Part shown: positions 6,997 to 15,074 of the stretch, one piece after another
How positions within the stretch are numbered: position 1 is the stretch's first letter
Layout: every line of letters starts with the position of its first letter
NCBI GenBank assembly: GCA_947625385.1
Contig: CANQOB010000002.1
Span: forward strand, 1 to 64,000
Reading direction: 5' to 3'
DNA: 64,000 bases
Source of the DNA: an uncultured Clostridia bacterium
GTDB taxonomy: Bacteria; Bacillota; Clostridia; Christensenellales; Borkfalkiaceae
Position numbers and translations under genes: made by a program
The notes under the pieces: model-generated
What the model was told of the DNA's origin: nothing
What the model saw: the letters and a program-made list of their open reading frames with translations, nothing else
Database searches by the model: none

Positions 6997-8553
6997 ATGC
7001 ACAACTGTCAAAACTGCGGCAAAGCGTTCGAAGGGAATTTTTGCCCCGAATGCGGAACGCCCGTGCCGCCCGAAGTCTGTCCCGGCTGCGGGGCGGCTCT
7101 TTCGCCGGAGAATAAGTTCTGTCCCGAATGCGGCAGAAAATCGGACGCGCCGCAACAGCCGCGGATCCATTCGGGCTCAGAGATTACGGAAAAGCCGAAA
7201 AAAGAGAAAAATGCGCAGGGCGCATCGCCCGCGCTCGTGAAGGCTTGTTCCCTGCTCCCCTACGCGGCGGCAACTTTCTTCGCCTTGTTCTCGTTTATGA
7301 TGTATCTTATGTGTTGGGGGCAGGTCTCTACCGTTATGGGGATGGGGACGGGAAGCATCTACGACTACCTCTCCATGGGCGGCTCGGAGCAGGGCGAACT
7401 TATCCAAGCGATCATCGGCAGAACGGCAGACGTCTGCACCGCGCTCGTTGTCTTTACCGTGCTCGGCGCAGTGCTTGCGGTGTGCGCGCTCGCGTTCCGT
7501 CTGTATACCCCCCTGCGCGTCAAGAAACTCGGTCGCATGCGCATCTGTACATGGCTGGAAGGCGTTATTCTCGCGTTTTACTTCACCGATTTCCTGCTCG
7601 GATGCATTCTCTGCGGCAGCGTGAGCGACGAGATCACGTCCCCCGGCGCGGGAACCGTGTGCATTCTCGTGTTCGCGCTTTTCTTCGGTCTGTGCTCCGC
7701 GGGCGCGGTGATCTTGCAGAAGTTCTTGCCCAAATTCTCCCCTGCCGTTTCCGCCGAATTGCAACGCAAAAAAGCGGAGCGGCGCGCCGCCATGGAGCCG
7801 CCTGTAAAACCTGAAAAGCAGGAGCTCCGAAAACCGCAGAAGCCGCAGTACCGGGGAGCGGAATGCTCCGATGAACTCAAAGAAAAGATCGTAAAGCATG
7901 TAAAAGCAAAAAATTTGCTCATGGTCTTTTCGGGCATCGTGTTTGTTTTATGCGTATCGATCTATCTTGATGTGTGGTGTGTCTTCAATCAAGATGAGAG
8001 TATTTTTGTGAAAAATACGGGTATATTCATGGAAATTTTTATTAGGATTGCCCCGCCCCTCATGATCATTCTCGGCGGAATTTTCGGCGCTTTGTATCGT
8101 AAAAAAAGAGTCCCCGGCTTTGCTTGGCAGAACACGCGGGCGTGGAGCAACAAAGCGATGCTTTGGACGGTATCGGGCTTTTGTATCGCCCTATTCTTAT
8201 GCGGTGCTATTATAATCGGCGACTTGATAACAAATGACCCTAACCATTTTAGCCACAGTTTCCGCGTCATATTATTCGTTTACTTCATCCCTATCGCCTT
8301 GATTTATTGCATCACAGTGTTTTCCGTTGCGGGGGCGATTGTCCGCAGCGGGAAAAAACTTTCGCTTGCCGTTTACGGCGCAAAATATCCTTGGCTGAAT
8401 CGCGAATTGCAAGAGCAATACCTCGCCGATTCGGAAGCCTATCTCTTACAGGAAAAAGAATACCTCGCCAAGCGGCAAGAACAACAAGCCGCTTGGCACG
8501 AATACCGCAAGCGGCTCGCCTACTATGAGGAGGGCATCGCATATCCGAAGTAA
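6997..8553 (+). CDS. Double zinc-ribbon membrane protein
   Basis: 518 aa. The N-terminal 45 residues hold three zinc-ribbon pairs (CQNCGKAF...CPECG, CPGCGAAL...CPECG). A Lys-rich linker and about eight transmembrane segments follow (about residues 78-105, 135-160, 178-202, 210-235, 298-320, 335-360, 380-400, 420-450), separated near residue 250-290 by a charged cytoplasmic stretch. I chose the ATG at 6997 (GGAGGA 6 nt upstream); an in-frame ATG at 6949 overlaps the -10 box and cannot be the start. DNA from about 7890 to 8330 is more AT-rich than the surroundings. Function unknown; the divergent XRE protein is the likely regulator. Confidence 0.75.
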   Translation: MHNCQNCGKAFEGNFCPECGTPVPPEVCPGCGAALSPENKFCPECGRKSDAPQQPRIHSGSEITEKPKKEKNAQGASPALVKACSLLPYAAATFFALFSFMMYLMCWGQVSTVMGMGTGSIYDYLSMGGSEQGELIQAIIGRTADVCTALVVFTVLGAVLAVCALAFRLYTPLRVKKLGRMRICTWLEGVILAFYFTDFLLGCILCGSVSDEITSPGAGTVCILVFALFFGLCSAGAVILQKFLPKFSPAVSAELQRKKAERRAAMEPPVKPEKQELRKPQKPQYRGAECSDELKEKIVKHVKAKNLLMVFSGIVFVLCVSIYLDVWCVFNQDESIFVKNTGIFMEIFIRIAPPLMIILGGIFGALYRKKRVPGFAWQNTRAWSNKAMLWTVSGFCIALFLCGAIIIGDLITNDPNHFSHSFRVILFVYFIPIALIYCITVFSVAGAIVRSGKKLSLAVYGAKYPWLNRELQEQYLADSEAYLLQEKEYLAKRQEQQAAWHEYRKRLAYYEEGIAYPK

Positions 8554-8631
8554 ACTTCCGCCTGTTCTTACGGGACGCCCCGCCGACGAATTACGTCGGC
8601 GGGGCGTCCTGCATTCTCCCGAAAGCGACGG

Positions 8632-9891
8632 TCAACGGATGATGACGAGGCGGTCGCGGGCGCGCGTGATCGCCGTATAGAGCCATGACGCTCTGTTCTC
8701 AAAGAGACGGCTTTCGTCGAACACGACCACTTTGCCGTACTCGGAGCCCTGCGCCTTGTGGCAGGTGACCGCATAGGCAAATTCGAAGCGGCAAACGGTG
8801 TCCTCGCGGCGCACTTTCCACCTGCGCAGCGCCTCGACGTTGTCCTCGTGAACGAGTCTGCCACCCTCCAACAGACACGCTTTGTCCCCGTATTGATGGT
8901 AATACGTCCCCTCCGTGAACACGCCCGTGTCGAAGGGAAGATCGAATACCGGTTTTTCGAGAAAATCCGCTTGAAAATCGAGAAGAGCGAGCCCGTCCTC
9001 CCCCTCGCGGACGTTGTACGCCGTTCCGATGATGCCGTTGACGAGATGAAAATCCCCGCGCTCGTCGAGCGCTTTCCCCCAATCGTTGAGGGTGCAGACG
9101 AGCTTTTCTCCGTCGGCGGGAAGCTGCGAACAGATTCCGCGCAGACTGCGGATCTCCGAGTTGAGGCGGCTGCGCAGACGGTTGGTGCCCACGATGACCT
9201 GGTCTGCTTCGAGGAGCAGGCGGGCACGCTGCTGCGAAGTCAGGCTGCTCCTCGGGATGACGGCGGCGCTGTCTCCGTACCGACCGAACGAGGGCTCCAT
9301 GCCCTTGCGCACCTGTTCGGCGAGGCGGATGATGGGGTCGCCCTCCGCCTGCCGCACGATCTGGGTGAGCGTAAAGACGGGCATGGAGAGGAGAGAATTC
9401 GTCCCGCCCACGGGAGGGAGCTGGGCGGGGTCGCCGCAAAACAGGCACTTGATGCCGAAAGACAAAAGATCTTTCAAGACGTCGTCGGAGACCATGCTCG
9501 TCTCGTCCACGACGATGAGACGGATGTCCTTGGGGAGACTCTCCTTCCGCACAAAACGCAAAAAGCGCTCGGAAATGACCTCGCCGTCCTCGTTGACTTC
9601 GATGTCCTCCTCGCGCGTATAGATGAGACTGTGTACGGTGCCCGCAGGCGTGCCGCCGCGGATGAGCACGGATGCGGCTTTGCCCGTCGGCGCGACGAAA
9701 ACCGCGCTCTCGCCCGCGACCAGACCGAGCTTGCGCACGATATAGTCCACGAGAAAGGTCTTGCCCGTCCCCGCGTAGCCGCACAGTACAAAGATCTGCG
9801 TATTCAGATGCAGGAACCACTCTTCGATGAGCTCCGCCGCCTCCGCCTGATCGCCCGTGAGAACGACCTTGCGGGTAAGTTTTCCGTCCAT
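8632..9891 (-). CDS. RecD/Pif1-like ATP-dependent DNA helicase
   Basis: 419 aa superfamily 1 helicase of the short AAA_30/UvrD_C_2 type. Walker A is GYAGTGKTFLV and Walker B VVDETSMVSDDV; motif III is FCGDPAQLPPVG. The C-terminal motifs include AVTCHKAQGSEYGKVVVF and WLYTAITRARDRLVII. It lacks the N-terminal domains of full RecD2, so the exact role (repair or conjugative-type unwinding) is open. The ATG at 9891 lies only 7 nt from a TATACT -10 box, so the transcript should be leaderless; an AGGT-type sequence abuts the ATG too closely to serve as a normal Shine-Dalgarno. Confidence 0.85.
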   Translation of the reverse strand: MDGKLTRKVVLTGDQAEAAELIEEWFLHLNTQIFVLCGYAGTGKTFLVDYIVRKLGLVAGESAVFVAPTGKAASVLIRGGTPAGTVHSLIYTREEDIEVNEDGEVISERFLRFVRKESLPKDIRLIVVDETSMVSDDVLKDLLSFGIKCLFCGDPAQLPPVGGTNSLLSMPVFTLTQIVRQAEGDPIIRLAEQVRKGMEPSFGRYGDSAAVIPRSSLTSQQRARLLLEADQVIVGTNRLRSRLNSEIRSLRGICSQLPADGEKLVCTLNDWGKALDERGDFHLVNGIIGTAYNVREGEDGLALLDFQADFLEKPVFDLPFDTGVFTEGTYYHQYGDKACLLEGGRLVHEDNVEALRRWKVRREDTVCRFEFAYAVTCHKAQGSEYGKVVVFDESRLFENRASWLYTAITRARDRLVIIR

Positions 9892-9898
9892 ACCTCCA

Positions 9899-9927
9899 AG
9901 TATATCACGGACGGACGGAAAAAGCAA
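9899..9927 (-). promoter_or_regulatory. Promoter giving a leaderless helicase mRNA
   Basis: Minus strand TTGCTT-N17-TATACT. Only 7 bases separate the -10 box from the ATG at 9891, so initiation is expected at or next to the start codon. Confidence 0.65.
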
Positions 9928-9932
9928 ATATT

Positions 9933-10337
9933 TTACATTTTGAACTCGGCGAAGAGCGGCGTGCCGAGAAAATTTTCCTCGACGAGAACGACGCCCTTTT
10001 TCATCGGGAAGGTGCGTTGGAGCGTGCGCCTGCCGTATGCGGCGCGGAAGGTGATCGTCTCCCGCTCCGTATCCACCGTATAACTTCCGCCCAGCGAGCC
10101 CGAGAGCCCGTCCTCCGTGCGGTATGCGACGGCGAACGCGCCGTCGTATTTGAGTTCGAGACGGACGTATTCGAAGTCTTTGAGCTTGTCTTTGCCGCCG
10201 AGGTCGAGCCGCTCGCATTCGTAGACCCCCGTATAGGGCAGAGAGAGGTCTTCGAGCGAGCCGAGCTTTTCGGCGTCGCAGCCGCAAAGCAGGCACAGCA
10301 AGAACAGGAGCACGACCGGCAAAAATACTTTCTTCAT
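9933..10337 (-). CDS. Small lipoprotein of unknown function
   Basis: 134 aa. A hydrophobic signal peptide ends in a lipobox-like LLCGC, so it is probably lipidated at about Cys21. The remainder (YTGVYECERLDLGGKDKLKD, GSYTVDTERETITF) looks like a small beta-barrel, as in lipocalin-like 'THAP' lipoproteins of Clostridia; no catalytic motif is visible. ATG chosen at 10337 because the signal peptide starts there. It is convergent on nothing and divergent from the phosphopantetheinyl transferase gene. Confidence 0.75.
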   Translation of the reverse strand: MKKVFLPVVLLFLLCLLCGCDAEKLGSLEDLSLPYTGVYECERLDLGGKDKLKDFEYVRLELKYDGAFAVAYRTEDGLSGSLGGSYTVDTERETITFRAAYGRRTLQRTFPMKKGVVLVEENFLGTPLFAEFKM

Positions 10338-10395
10338 CTGTATCCATTGTTCCCCAAGCGGCAAAAACCTATACCGACGGTCGCCGCGCAGATTG

Positions 10396-10424
10396 TTGAC
10401 TTTTGCGCGCGCGTATGCTATGAT
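10396..10424 (+). promoter_or_regulatory. Promoter with CG-repeat spacer, leaderless
   Basis: TTGACT-N17-TATGAT, then six bases, then the ATG at 10431. The spacer begins TTTGCGCGCGCG, nearly the same as the spacer of the promoter at 25148-25176, which also gives a leaderless mRNA. Confidence 0.7.
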
Positions 10425-10430
10425 TTTCGT

Positions 10431-10922
10431 ATGAAGATTTATTATGCCGAGAGAACGCTCTGCCGCGAAGAGCTCTTTGCCGCCCTCGCGCGGGCGGGCT
10501 TGGACTGCGACTTCCCCCTCCTTGCGACCGGGAACGGCAAACCGTACTTCGCCGCACCCGAAGCGCCGAAGTTCAATCTCACCCACACCGAGGGGCTGAC
10601 CGCGGTCGCCGTGGGAGACTGCGAGGTCGGGCTGGACGCGGAAAGACGGACGCCGCGCGCCCTCCATGCGCTCATCAAAAAACTCTCCCCCCGCGAACGG
10701 GAGGAGGATTTTTTCAAACTGTGGACGGCAAAGGAGTCCTATATCAAATTTTGCGGCGGGACGCTTGCCTCTATGCTCAAACACCTCGCCTATTTCGGCG
10801 GCACGCTCTACGAAAACGGCGTGCCCGTGCACGCCGCTCTCCGGCATTTCGAGCTCTGCGGGTGCACGCTGTGCCTGTGCACGCAGTCGCCCGTAGAGAC
10901 CGAATTCGTCGGAACGTTGTAA
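10431..10922 (+). CDS. 4'-phosphopantetheinyl transferase (Sfp-type, short)
   Basis: 163 aa. It carries the three Sfp-family motifs: FNLTHTEG (the N-x-S-H-x-x-G equivalent), VGLDAER (G-x-D-x-E, Mg2+ and CoA binding) and FFKLWTAKESYIKFCGG (W-x-x-K-E-S). The enzyme would transfer phosphopantetheine from CoA to a carrier-protein serine. It is shorter than Sfp (about 224 aa), as in many Firmicutes. No carrier protein or synthase gene is adjacent. It is predicted leaderless. Confidence 0.85.
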   Translation: MKIYYAERTLCREELFAALARAGLDCDFPLLATGNGKPYFAAPEAPKFNLTHTEGLTAVAVGDCEVGLDAERRTPRALHALIKKLSPREREEDFFKLWTAKESYIKFCGGTLASMLKHLAYFGGTLYENGVPVHAALRHFELCGCTLCLCTQSPVETEFVGTL

Positions 10923-10940
10923 CCTCCCGCGGCGCGGGAT

Positions 10941-12293
10941 TTAACCGATCTTGCGCTTTTCGGGGAGGATGACTTCGAGAGAGGTCGCCGACGCGTTCGC
11001 GCGCGTCCAGCCGACCTTCGCCATGACGGGGTCGAATACCGCGTACACATCGGCGACGCTCGTTGCGAAAGACGCGTCGGAGCCGTGCCCGATCGCCCCC
11101 GGATGGATGGAGAGGATAGAGCCCTCGCTGTCCGCAAAGAGGCTGACGGGAACGCCCGAGACGGGCGTATATTGGTTGTTTCCGTAGGGACCTGCCATCA
11201 GCTTGGTGTAGTTGAAGGGCATGCGCGCGATGAAGAAATCGTCGATCTTGTATTTTCTCGCCCACTCCATGATCGCGGCGTCCGTATCCGAAGCTACGGT
11301 GTTGAGGAATACGATCGCCATCTCGCTCTTATATTCGGGATACACCTGTAAGATAGCGGGAATCTCGATCTGGCAGTAGCGGCAGCCCACATAGAAGAAG
11401 CTGAGCAGCACGACCTTGTAGTCCTCGTACAGGTCGGAGAGTTTGAGCGTGGCGCCGTCCCCCTTGACGGAGGTGAGGGTGTAGTCTTTGAGAACGTCCC
11501 CCTGTCTATAGCTTGCGGGCTCCTGCGTCGGCGGATTTGTCTTGATGCGAATCTTCGCTTCGGGAGAATCGGGCGAGAGGGTGAGCGAAGTGTCGAGCAA
11601 GGTGTGGTTTTTAGAGGTCGTCGAGACGGCGACGTTGAACACGCCGTGCCCCGCGCCCGCTTGGAGGCGGAGGACAAAGCTCTGCGAATACACCCCGCCG
11701 CGGAACTGTTCGCCCTGTTCGTCCAAGGGGAGATTCCCCTCCGCGTCCGTCACGGTGACGGAAAGGCGGACGGAGCCCGTGAACGGCATCCCGTTGGAGC
11801 GCACAAAGGTCAGAGAGTATTCGAGCACGGTATCTTCCGTCAGCATGGGAATCTCTTCCGTGACGGTCTTGCCGCATTCGCAGGTCTTTTTCTTCGAGCC
11901 CGCCTGTCCGAAGGACGGTTCGCGCTCGGTGACGAAATCCGAGAAGTGATGCTCCTCGCGCGTGCCCGCCTGTTCTGCGCTGTCGGCGGGGCACATGCGC
12001 CAGTGCTCGGTATCCGAATATCCCCATGCGGTGTAGCTATGGACATGGTTCTCCTCATAGCCGCACGTGCACTTTCCGTTCGTATAGGTATGCGGCGCGC
12101 GGGACCCGGGCTCCTCCGCGCCGTCCGCGGGACATTTTCTCCAATGCTCCGTGGGAGAGATGCCCCACTCGGTGTACTCGTGGGTATGCTCCGTCTCGTT
12201 TTCCTCGGGCGCGCAGGCGGCGACCGCCGCTCCGAGCGCGAGCGCAAGCGCTGCCGTGAGGGCGAACAGTAAGATCTTCCGAAGGGTTTTCAT
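10941..12293 (-). CDS. Lipoprotein with H-W-C repeats and a thioredoxin-like (TlpA/AhpC) domain
   Basis: 450 aa. The signal peptide ends in a VAAC lipobox (Cys27). Two H-x-H...HWxxCPxD...CxCG units (about residues 34-120) resemble those of the lipoproteins at 82 and 16414. A beta-rich region follows (about 150-250). The C-terminal 190 residues are a TlpA-like redoxin: DVLKDYTLTSVKG, LSFFYVGCRYCQIEIP (CxxC active site) and cis-Pro GVPVSLFADSEG. It is likely a surface-anchored thiol oxidoreductase, with the repeats serving as a binding or spacer module. Of the three paralogs it is the only one with a catalytic domain and the only one whose promoter spacer lacks a poly-G tract. Confidence 0.85.
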   Translation of the reverse strand: MKTLRKILLFALTAALALALGAAVAACAPEENETEHTHEYTEWGISPTEHWRKCPADGAEEPGSRAPHTYTNGKCTCGYEENHVHSYTAWGYSDTEHWRMCPADSAEQAGTREEHHFSDFVTEREPSFGQAGSKKKTCECGKTVTEEIPMLTEDTVLEYSLTFVRSNGMPFTGSVRLSVTVTDAEGNLPLDEQGEQFRGGVYSQSFVLRLQAGAGHGVFNVAVSTTSKNHTLLDTSLTLSPDSPEAKIRIKTNPPTQEPASYRQGDVLKDYTLTSVKGDGATLKLSDLYEDYKVVLLSFFYVGCRYCQIEIPAILQVYPEYKSEMAIVFLNTVASDTDAAIMEWARKYKIDDFFIARMPFNYTKLMAGPYGNNQYTPVSGVPVSLFADSEGSILSIHPGAIGHGSDASFATSVADVYAVFDPVMAKVGWTRANASATSLEVILPEKRKIG

Positions 12294-12311
12294 ACAGACT
12301 CCTTATCGTCT

Positions 12312-12373
12312 CTGCGGCGGACGCCGCAGCCGATTTTTATCCCATTATACCATGGACGAAGAGGCAAAGTCAA
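12312..12373 (-). promoter_or_regulatory. Promoter and 5' hairpin of the redoxin lipoprotein
   Basis: Minus strand TTGACT (12373-12368), N18, extended -10 TGG-TATAAT (12349-12344). The leader holds a perfect stem CTGCGGC / GCCGCAG (12329-12312) before AAGGAG. Confidence 0.65.
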
Positions 12374-12477
12374 ATATTTTGCTGCGAAACATGTGCAACG
12401 GCTTCGGCGAAAAGCTTTTCTTTGAAAATCTTTTCGCCGAGGAAATACGCTTTCTTGCCTGAACGCATATATGTCGC

Positions 12478-12499
12478 CCGCGCCGAAGCGCGGGCGAAC
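12478..12499 (-). terminator. Hairpin after the ferritin-like gene
   Basis: CGCCCGCGC / GCGCGGGCG with a TTCG-type loop directly after the stop codon at 12502. No strong T-run is present, and a second AAAGCTTTT / AAAAGATTTT-type stem lies about 50 bases further on. Confidence 0.5.
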
Positions 12500-12501
12500 C
12501 G

Positions 12502-13749
12502 TTATTTTCCCTTGACGCGGGCGACGTCGAGATTGTCCCTCTTGCGGTCGGCGAGCGCCTTGATGGGATGGTCGCCGCTTTGGATGCGGTAATCCTGCCC
12601 GAGATTGGCGATCGCCTTTTCGATGACGGTGTGGGTGCCCACCGAGGCGGGTCTGCCGTTGATCTTGGCGTTGTAGCCGAAATAGCGGAAGGTGTCCGGT
12701 ACCTTTTCGAGCTCCTCCCAGCCCTCCTCGACGCCCGTGAGACGGACGCTCTTCAAGATCTCGCGCACATACTCTTTCCGGGAGCGGAATTTGAGGAGCT
12801 CGGGGAACTCGCCGCCCTCGCACAGAACCTGCTGCCAGACCTTGCCCTCGTACGTTTTGAGAAGGTCCGCCGCCTCGTGCAGGTGGACGACTTCCTCCTC
12901 GAAGTGCTGCTCCCAAATCGCCTTGATGCGCTCGTCCTTCTCGTCCTTATAGCACGAATAATAGAGATAACATTCGGTGTATTCATTCATGAGGAGGCAC
13001 TCCCACCACGACATGGTGGGGTCCTTTAAGCTCCCGTAGCCCGTGACGTGCTGCTCTTCGATCATGGCGATCTCGTTGTAGAGTTTTCTTCCGAGCGGCG
13101 TATTGTACAGGTTGGCGACGTTCATATAGAAGTTCATCGTCTGCTGCTCCGCGCCCGTGATGATGTTGATGTTGAGCTTGGTTTTGAGATCGTTGAGATA
13201 GCCGTTGATATAGAAGTTGACGTCGTCGTGCGGGTGGCGGTACTCGGCGACGGTGGGTCGCCCGGGCATGATCTCGGTGTAGTCGCCGACGAGCTTGGCG
13301 GGGTCTCCCCCCTTTTCGAGCTCCATGAGGTCGGAATAGCGGTACAGGTGGTCGAAATCCTCCAAGAGCGCGAAATCGAGCTGCTTCTTTACATAGCTGT
13401 TCTTCTCGGTCACGGCGAGATTGGCGGTGAGGTCGACCGCGAGCTGTTCGTAGCCGATGGTGTGTTCGAGAATACTTTCGTTGATGGGTTTGAGGGACGC
13501 GATGCGCTTTTGTTGAATCTGCTCCCCGCGGCGCATGCGGGCGAGACGGCGCCTCACGTCGTTGTTGGGACAGTTGCGCGTGAACGAATTGGAGAGGCGC
13601 ACGCTCTCGAACTCCGTGCCCGACATCAGAATGACCCGAAGGCGGGTGTAGGGGTCGACGGCGTTCTTGTCGTAGGGCTTGACGAGCACTTTATTCCAGC
13701 TGGTGAAAATCTTGTCCGCTTTCTGCGGCTTCAATTCAAACGGATTCAT
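12502..13749 (-). CDS. Conserved ferritin-like (diiron-type helical) protein, function unknown
   Basis: 415 aa, mostly helical, no signal peptide. Two helix motifs have the spacing of carboxylate-bridged diiron sites: IAMIEEQHVTGYGS (E-E-x-x-H) and HFEEEVVHLHEAADLL (E-E-x-x-H-x-H-E). Other acidic and His positions are in LEDFDHLYRYSDLMELE and EQQTMNFYMNVANLY. This suggests a ferritin-like four-helix oxidase or oxygen-scavenging protein. I do not recognise a named family. The ATG at 13749 has AGGAGGATCTC directly upstream. It is divergent from the NUDIX gene. Confidence 0.6.
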   Translation of the reverse strand: MNPFELKPQKADKIFTSWNKVLVKPYDKNAVDPYTRLRVILMSGTEFESVRLSNSFTRNCPNNDVRRRLARMRRGEQIQQKRIASLKPINESILEHTIGYEQLAVDLTANLAVTEKNSYVKKQLDFALLEDFDHLYRYSDLMELEKGGDPAKLVGDYTEIMPGRPTVAEYRHPHDDVNFYINGYLNDLKTKLNINIITGAEQQTMNFYMNVANLYNTPLGRKLYNEIAMIEEQHVTGYGSLKDPTMSWWECLLMNEYTECYLYYSCYKDEKDERIKAIWEQHFEEEVVHLHEAADLLKTYEGKVWQQVLCEGGEFPELLKFRSRKEYVREILKSVRLTGVEEGWEELEKVPDTFRYFGYNAKINGRPASVGTHTVIEKAIANLGQDYRIQSGDHPIKALADRKRDNLDVARVKGK

Positions 13750-13806
13750 GAGATCCTCCTTTTCGGAAAAGTTTTTTCCCATCCCCGAAAAAAAGTATGC
13801 GCAAGG

Positions 13807-13835
13807 TTGCAATGTGCGGAAAAAATTGTTATAAT
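13807..13835 (+). promoter_or_regulatory. Promoter of the NUDIX / MTA-SAH nucleosidase / ung unit
   Basis: TTGCAA-N17-TATAAT. The 40-nt leader includes a CCCCGC / GCGGGA stem before a weak GGGGG ribosome-binding site. Confidence 0.7.
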
Positions 13836-13884
13836 AAAAACGTTCGGCTCCCCGCATGGACGCGGGACTGCCGACGGGGGCAAT

Positions 13885-14418
13885 ATGGAACTTTGGGATA
13901 TCTATGACAAGGACCGCCGTTTGACGGGGCGGACCGCCGTGCGCGACGTCACCCCGCTCGCCGAGGGAGAGTACCACCTCGTGGTGCATGTGTGCGTGTT
14001 TTCCCCCGACGGGAAAATGCTCATCCAGCGGCGCGCCTTGGAGCGCATGAGCGCGCCCGGGCTGTGGGACGTCACGGCGGGCGGGAGCGCCCTTGCGGGG
14101 GAAGATGCGCTGCAAGCGGCGATGCGGGAACTCAACGAGGAGATGGGGCTTTCGCTTGAACTGCCGCCGCCCGCGCTCACGATTCACTTTTCCTGCGGAT
14201 TCGACGACGTATTTCTCGTGCGCGCTGACCCCGCGCTCAACCTCACCCTGCAAAAGGAGGAGGTGTGCGACGCGAAATGGGCGGACAAGGAAGAGGTCCT
14301 CGCCCTGCTCGAAGAGGGAAAATTCGTCCCCTACCGCAAGCACTATCTCGAACTGCTCTTCGAAATGGACTGCGGCTACGGCATGATCTTGCGCGAGACG
14401 GCGGGAGGGACAACATGA
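13885..14418 (+). CDS. NUDIX hydrolase (IPP-isomerase-like subgroup)
   Basis: 177 aa. The NUDIX box is intact: GGSALAGEDALQAAMREL followed by NEEMGL, matching G-x5-E-x7-R-E-U-x-E-E-x-G-U. The N-terminus (WDIYDKDRRLTGRTAVRD) and LIQRRALERMSAPGLWDV match the subgroup similar to isopentenyl-diphosphate isomerase, which in practice acts on (d)NTPs or other diphosphates. The stop overlaps the start of the next gene (ATGA), indicating translational coupling. With the neighbouring nucleosidase and uracil-DNA glycosylase it forms a nucleotide salvage and housecleaning cluster. Confidence 0.88.
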   Translation: MELWDIYDKDRRLTGRTAVRDVTPLAEGEYHLVVHVCVFSPDGKMLIQRRALERMSAPGLWDVTAGGSALAGEDALQAAMRELNEEMGLSLELPPPALTIHFSCGFDDVFLVRADPALNLTLQKEEVCDAKWADKEEVLALLEEGKFVPYRKHYLELLFEMDCGYGMILRETAGGTT

Positions 14419-15071
14419 TCGGATGCGTGGTCGCGATGGACAGCGAGGCGGAGATCCTCCTCAGCCAAATGGAGACCGAAAACATTCTGACCGTCTACGG
14501 CAAGACGGTGCATATCGGCAAGGCGTTCGGCAAAGACGTGCTCGTCGTCGTCTCCGCGGAGGGCAAAGTCAATGCCGCCGCGGGCGCATGCGCGGCGATC
14601 TATGCGGGAGCGGACGTCATATTCAACTTCGGCGTGGCGGGCGGTCTGAACGCGCGCACCGGGGTGGGAGAGACCTATCTCATCGAGAAAGTCGTCCAGT
14701 ACGACTTCGACATCACCCAACTCACGGGCAAACGGATGGGGACGCTGCCCAACGAAGAGGAGAACTTCTTGCCGCTTTTCGTGCCCCGCGGGCTCGGCTT
14801 GCCCCTCCGCAGCCTCGGCACGGGGGACAGGTTCAACGACAGTCCCGCCGACCACGCGCTCCTTATCGAGCTCGGCTGCGACGTCCGCGAAATGGAGGCG
14901 GGCGCCATTGCGCAGGTCTGTAAATATGCGGGCGTGCCCGTCATCTCGGTGAAAGCGATCTCCGATGTGTACGGGTCGGGCTCCACGACGGAGCAGTTCG
15001 CAAAAAATCTCAAATATGCGCTGCTCGATCTCAAAGCGCACCTTGGCGAGATCTTCGCGGCATTGGAGTAG
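14415..15071 (+). CDS. 5'-methylthioadenosine/S-adenosylhomocysteine nucleosidase-type phosphorylase
   Basis: 218 aa of the PNP/UDP phosphorylase superfamily. Conserved features are IGCVVAMDSEAEILL, VSAEGKVNAAAGACAAIYAG, NFGVAGGLN and the purine/ribose site VREMEAGAIAQVCKYAGVP, followed by VKAISD (catalytic Asp). MTA/SAH nucleosidase cleaves adenine from methylthioadenosine and S-adenosylhomocysteine. The length is typical. The start is coupled to the NUDIX stop. A different nucleoside substrate cannot be excluded. Confidence 0.85.
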   Translation: MIGCVVAMDSEAEILLSQMETENILTVYGKTVHIGKAFGKDVLVVVSAEGKVNAAAGACAAIYAGADVIFNFGVAGGLNARTGVGETYLIEKVVQYDFDITQLTGKRMGTLPNEEENFLPLFVPRGLGLPLRSLGTGDRFNDSPADHALLIELGCDVREMEAGAIAQVCKYAGVPVISVKAISDVYGSGSTTEQFAKNLKYALLDLKAHLGEIFAALE

Positions 15072-15074
15072 ACT

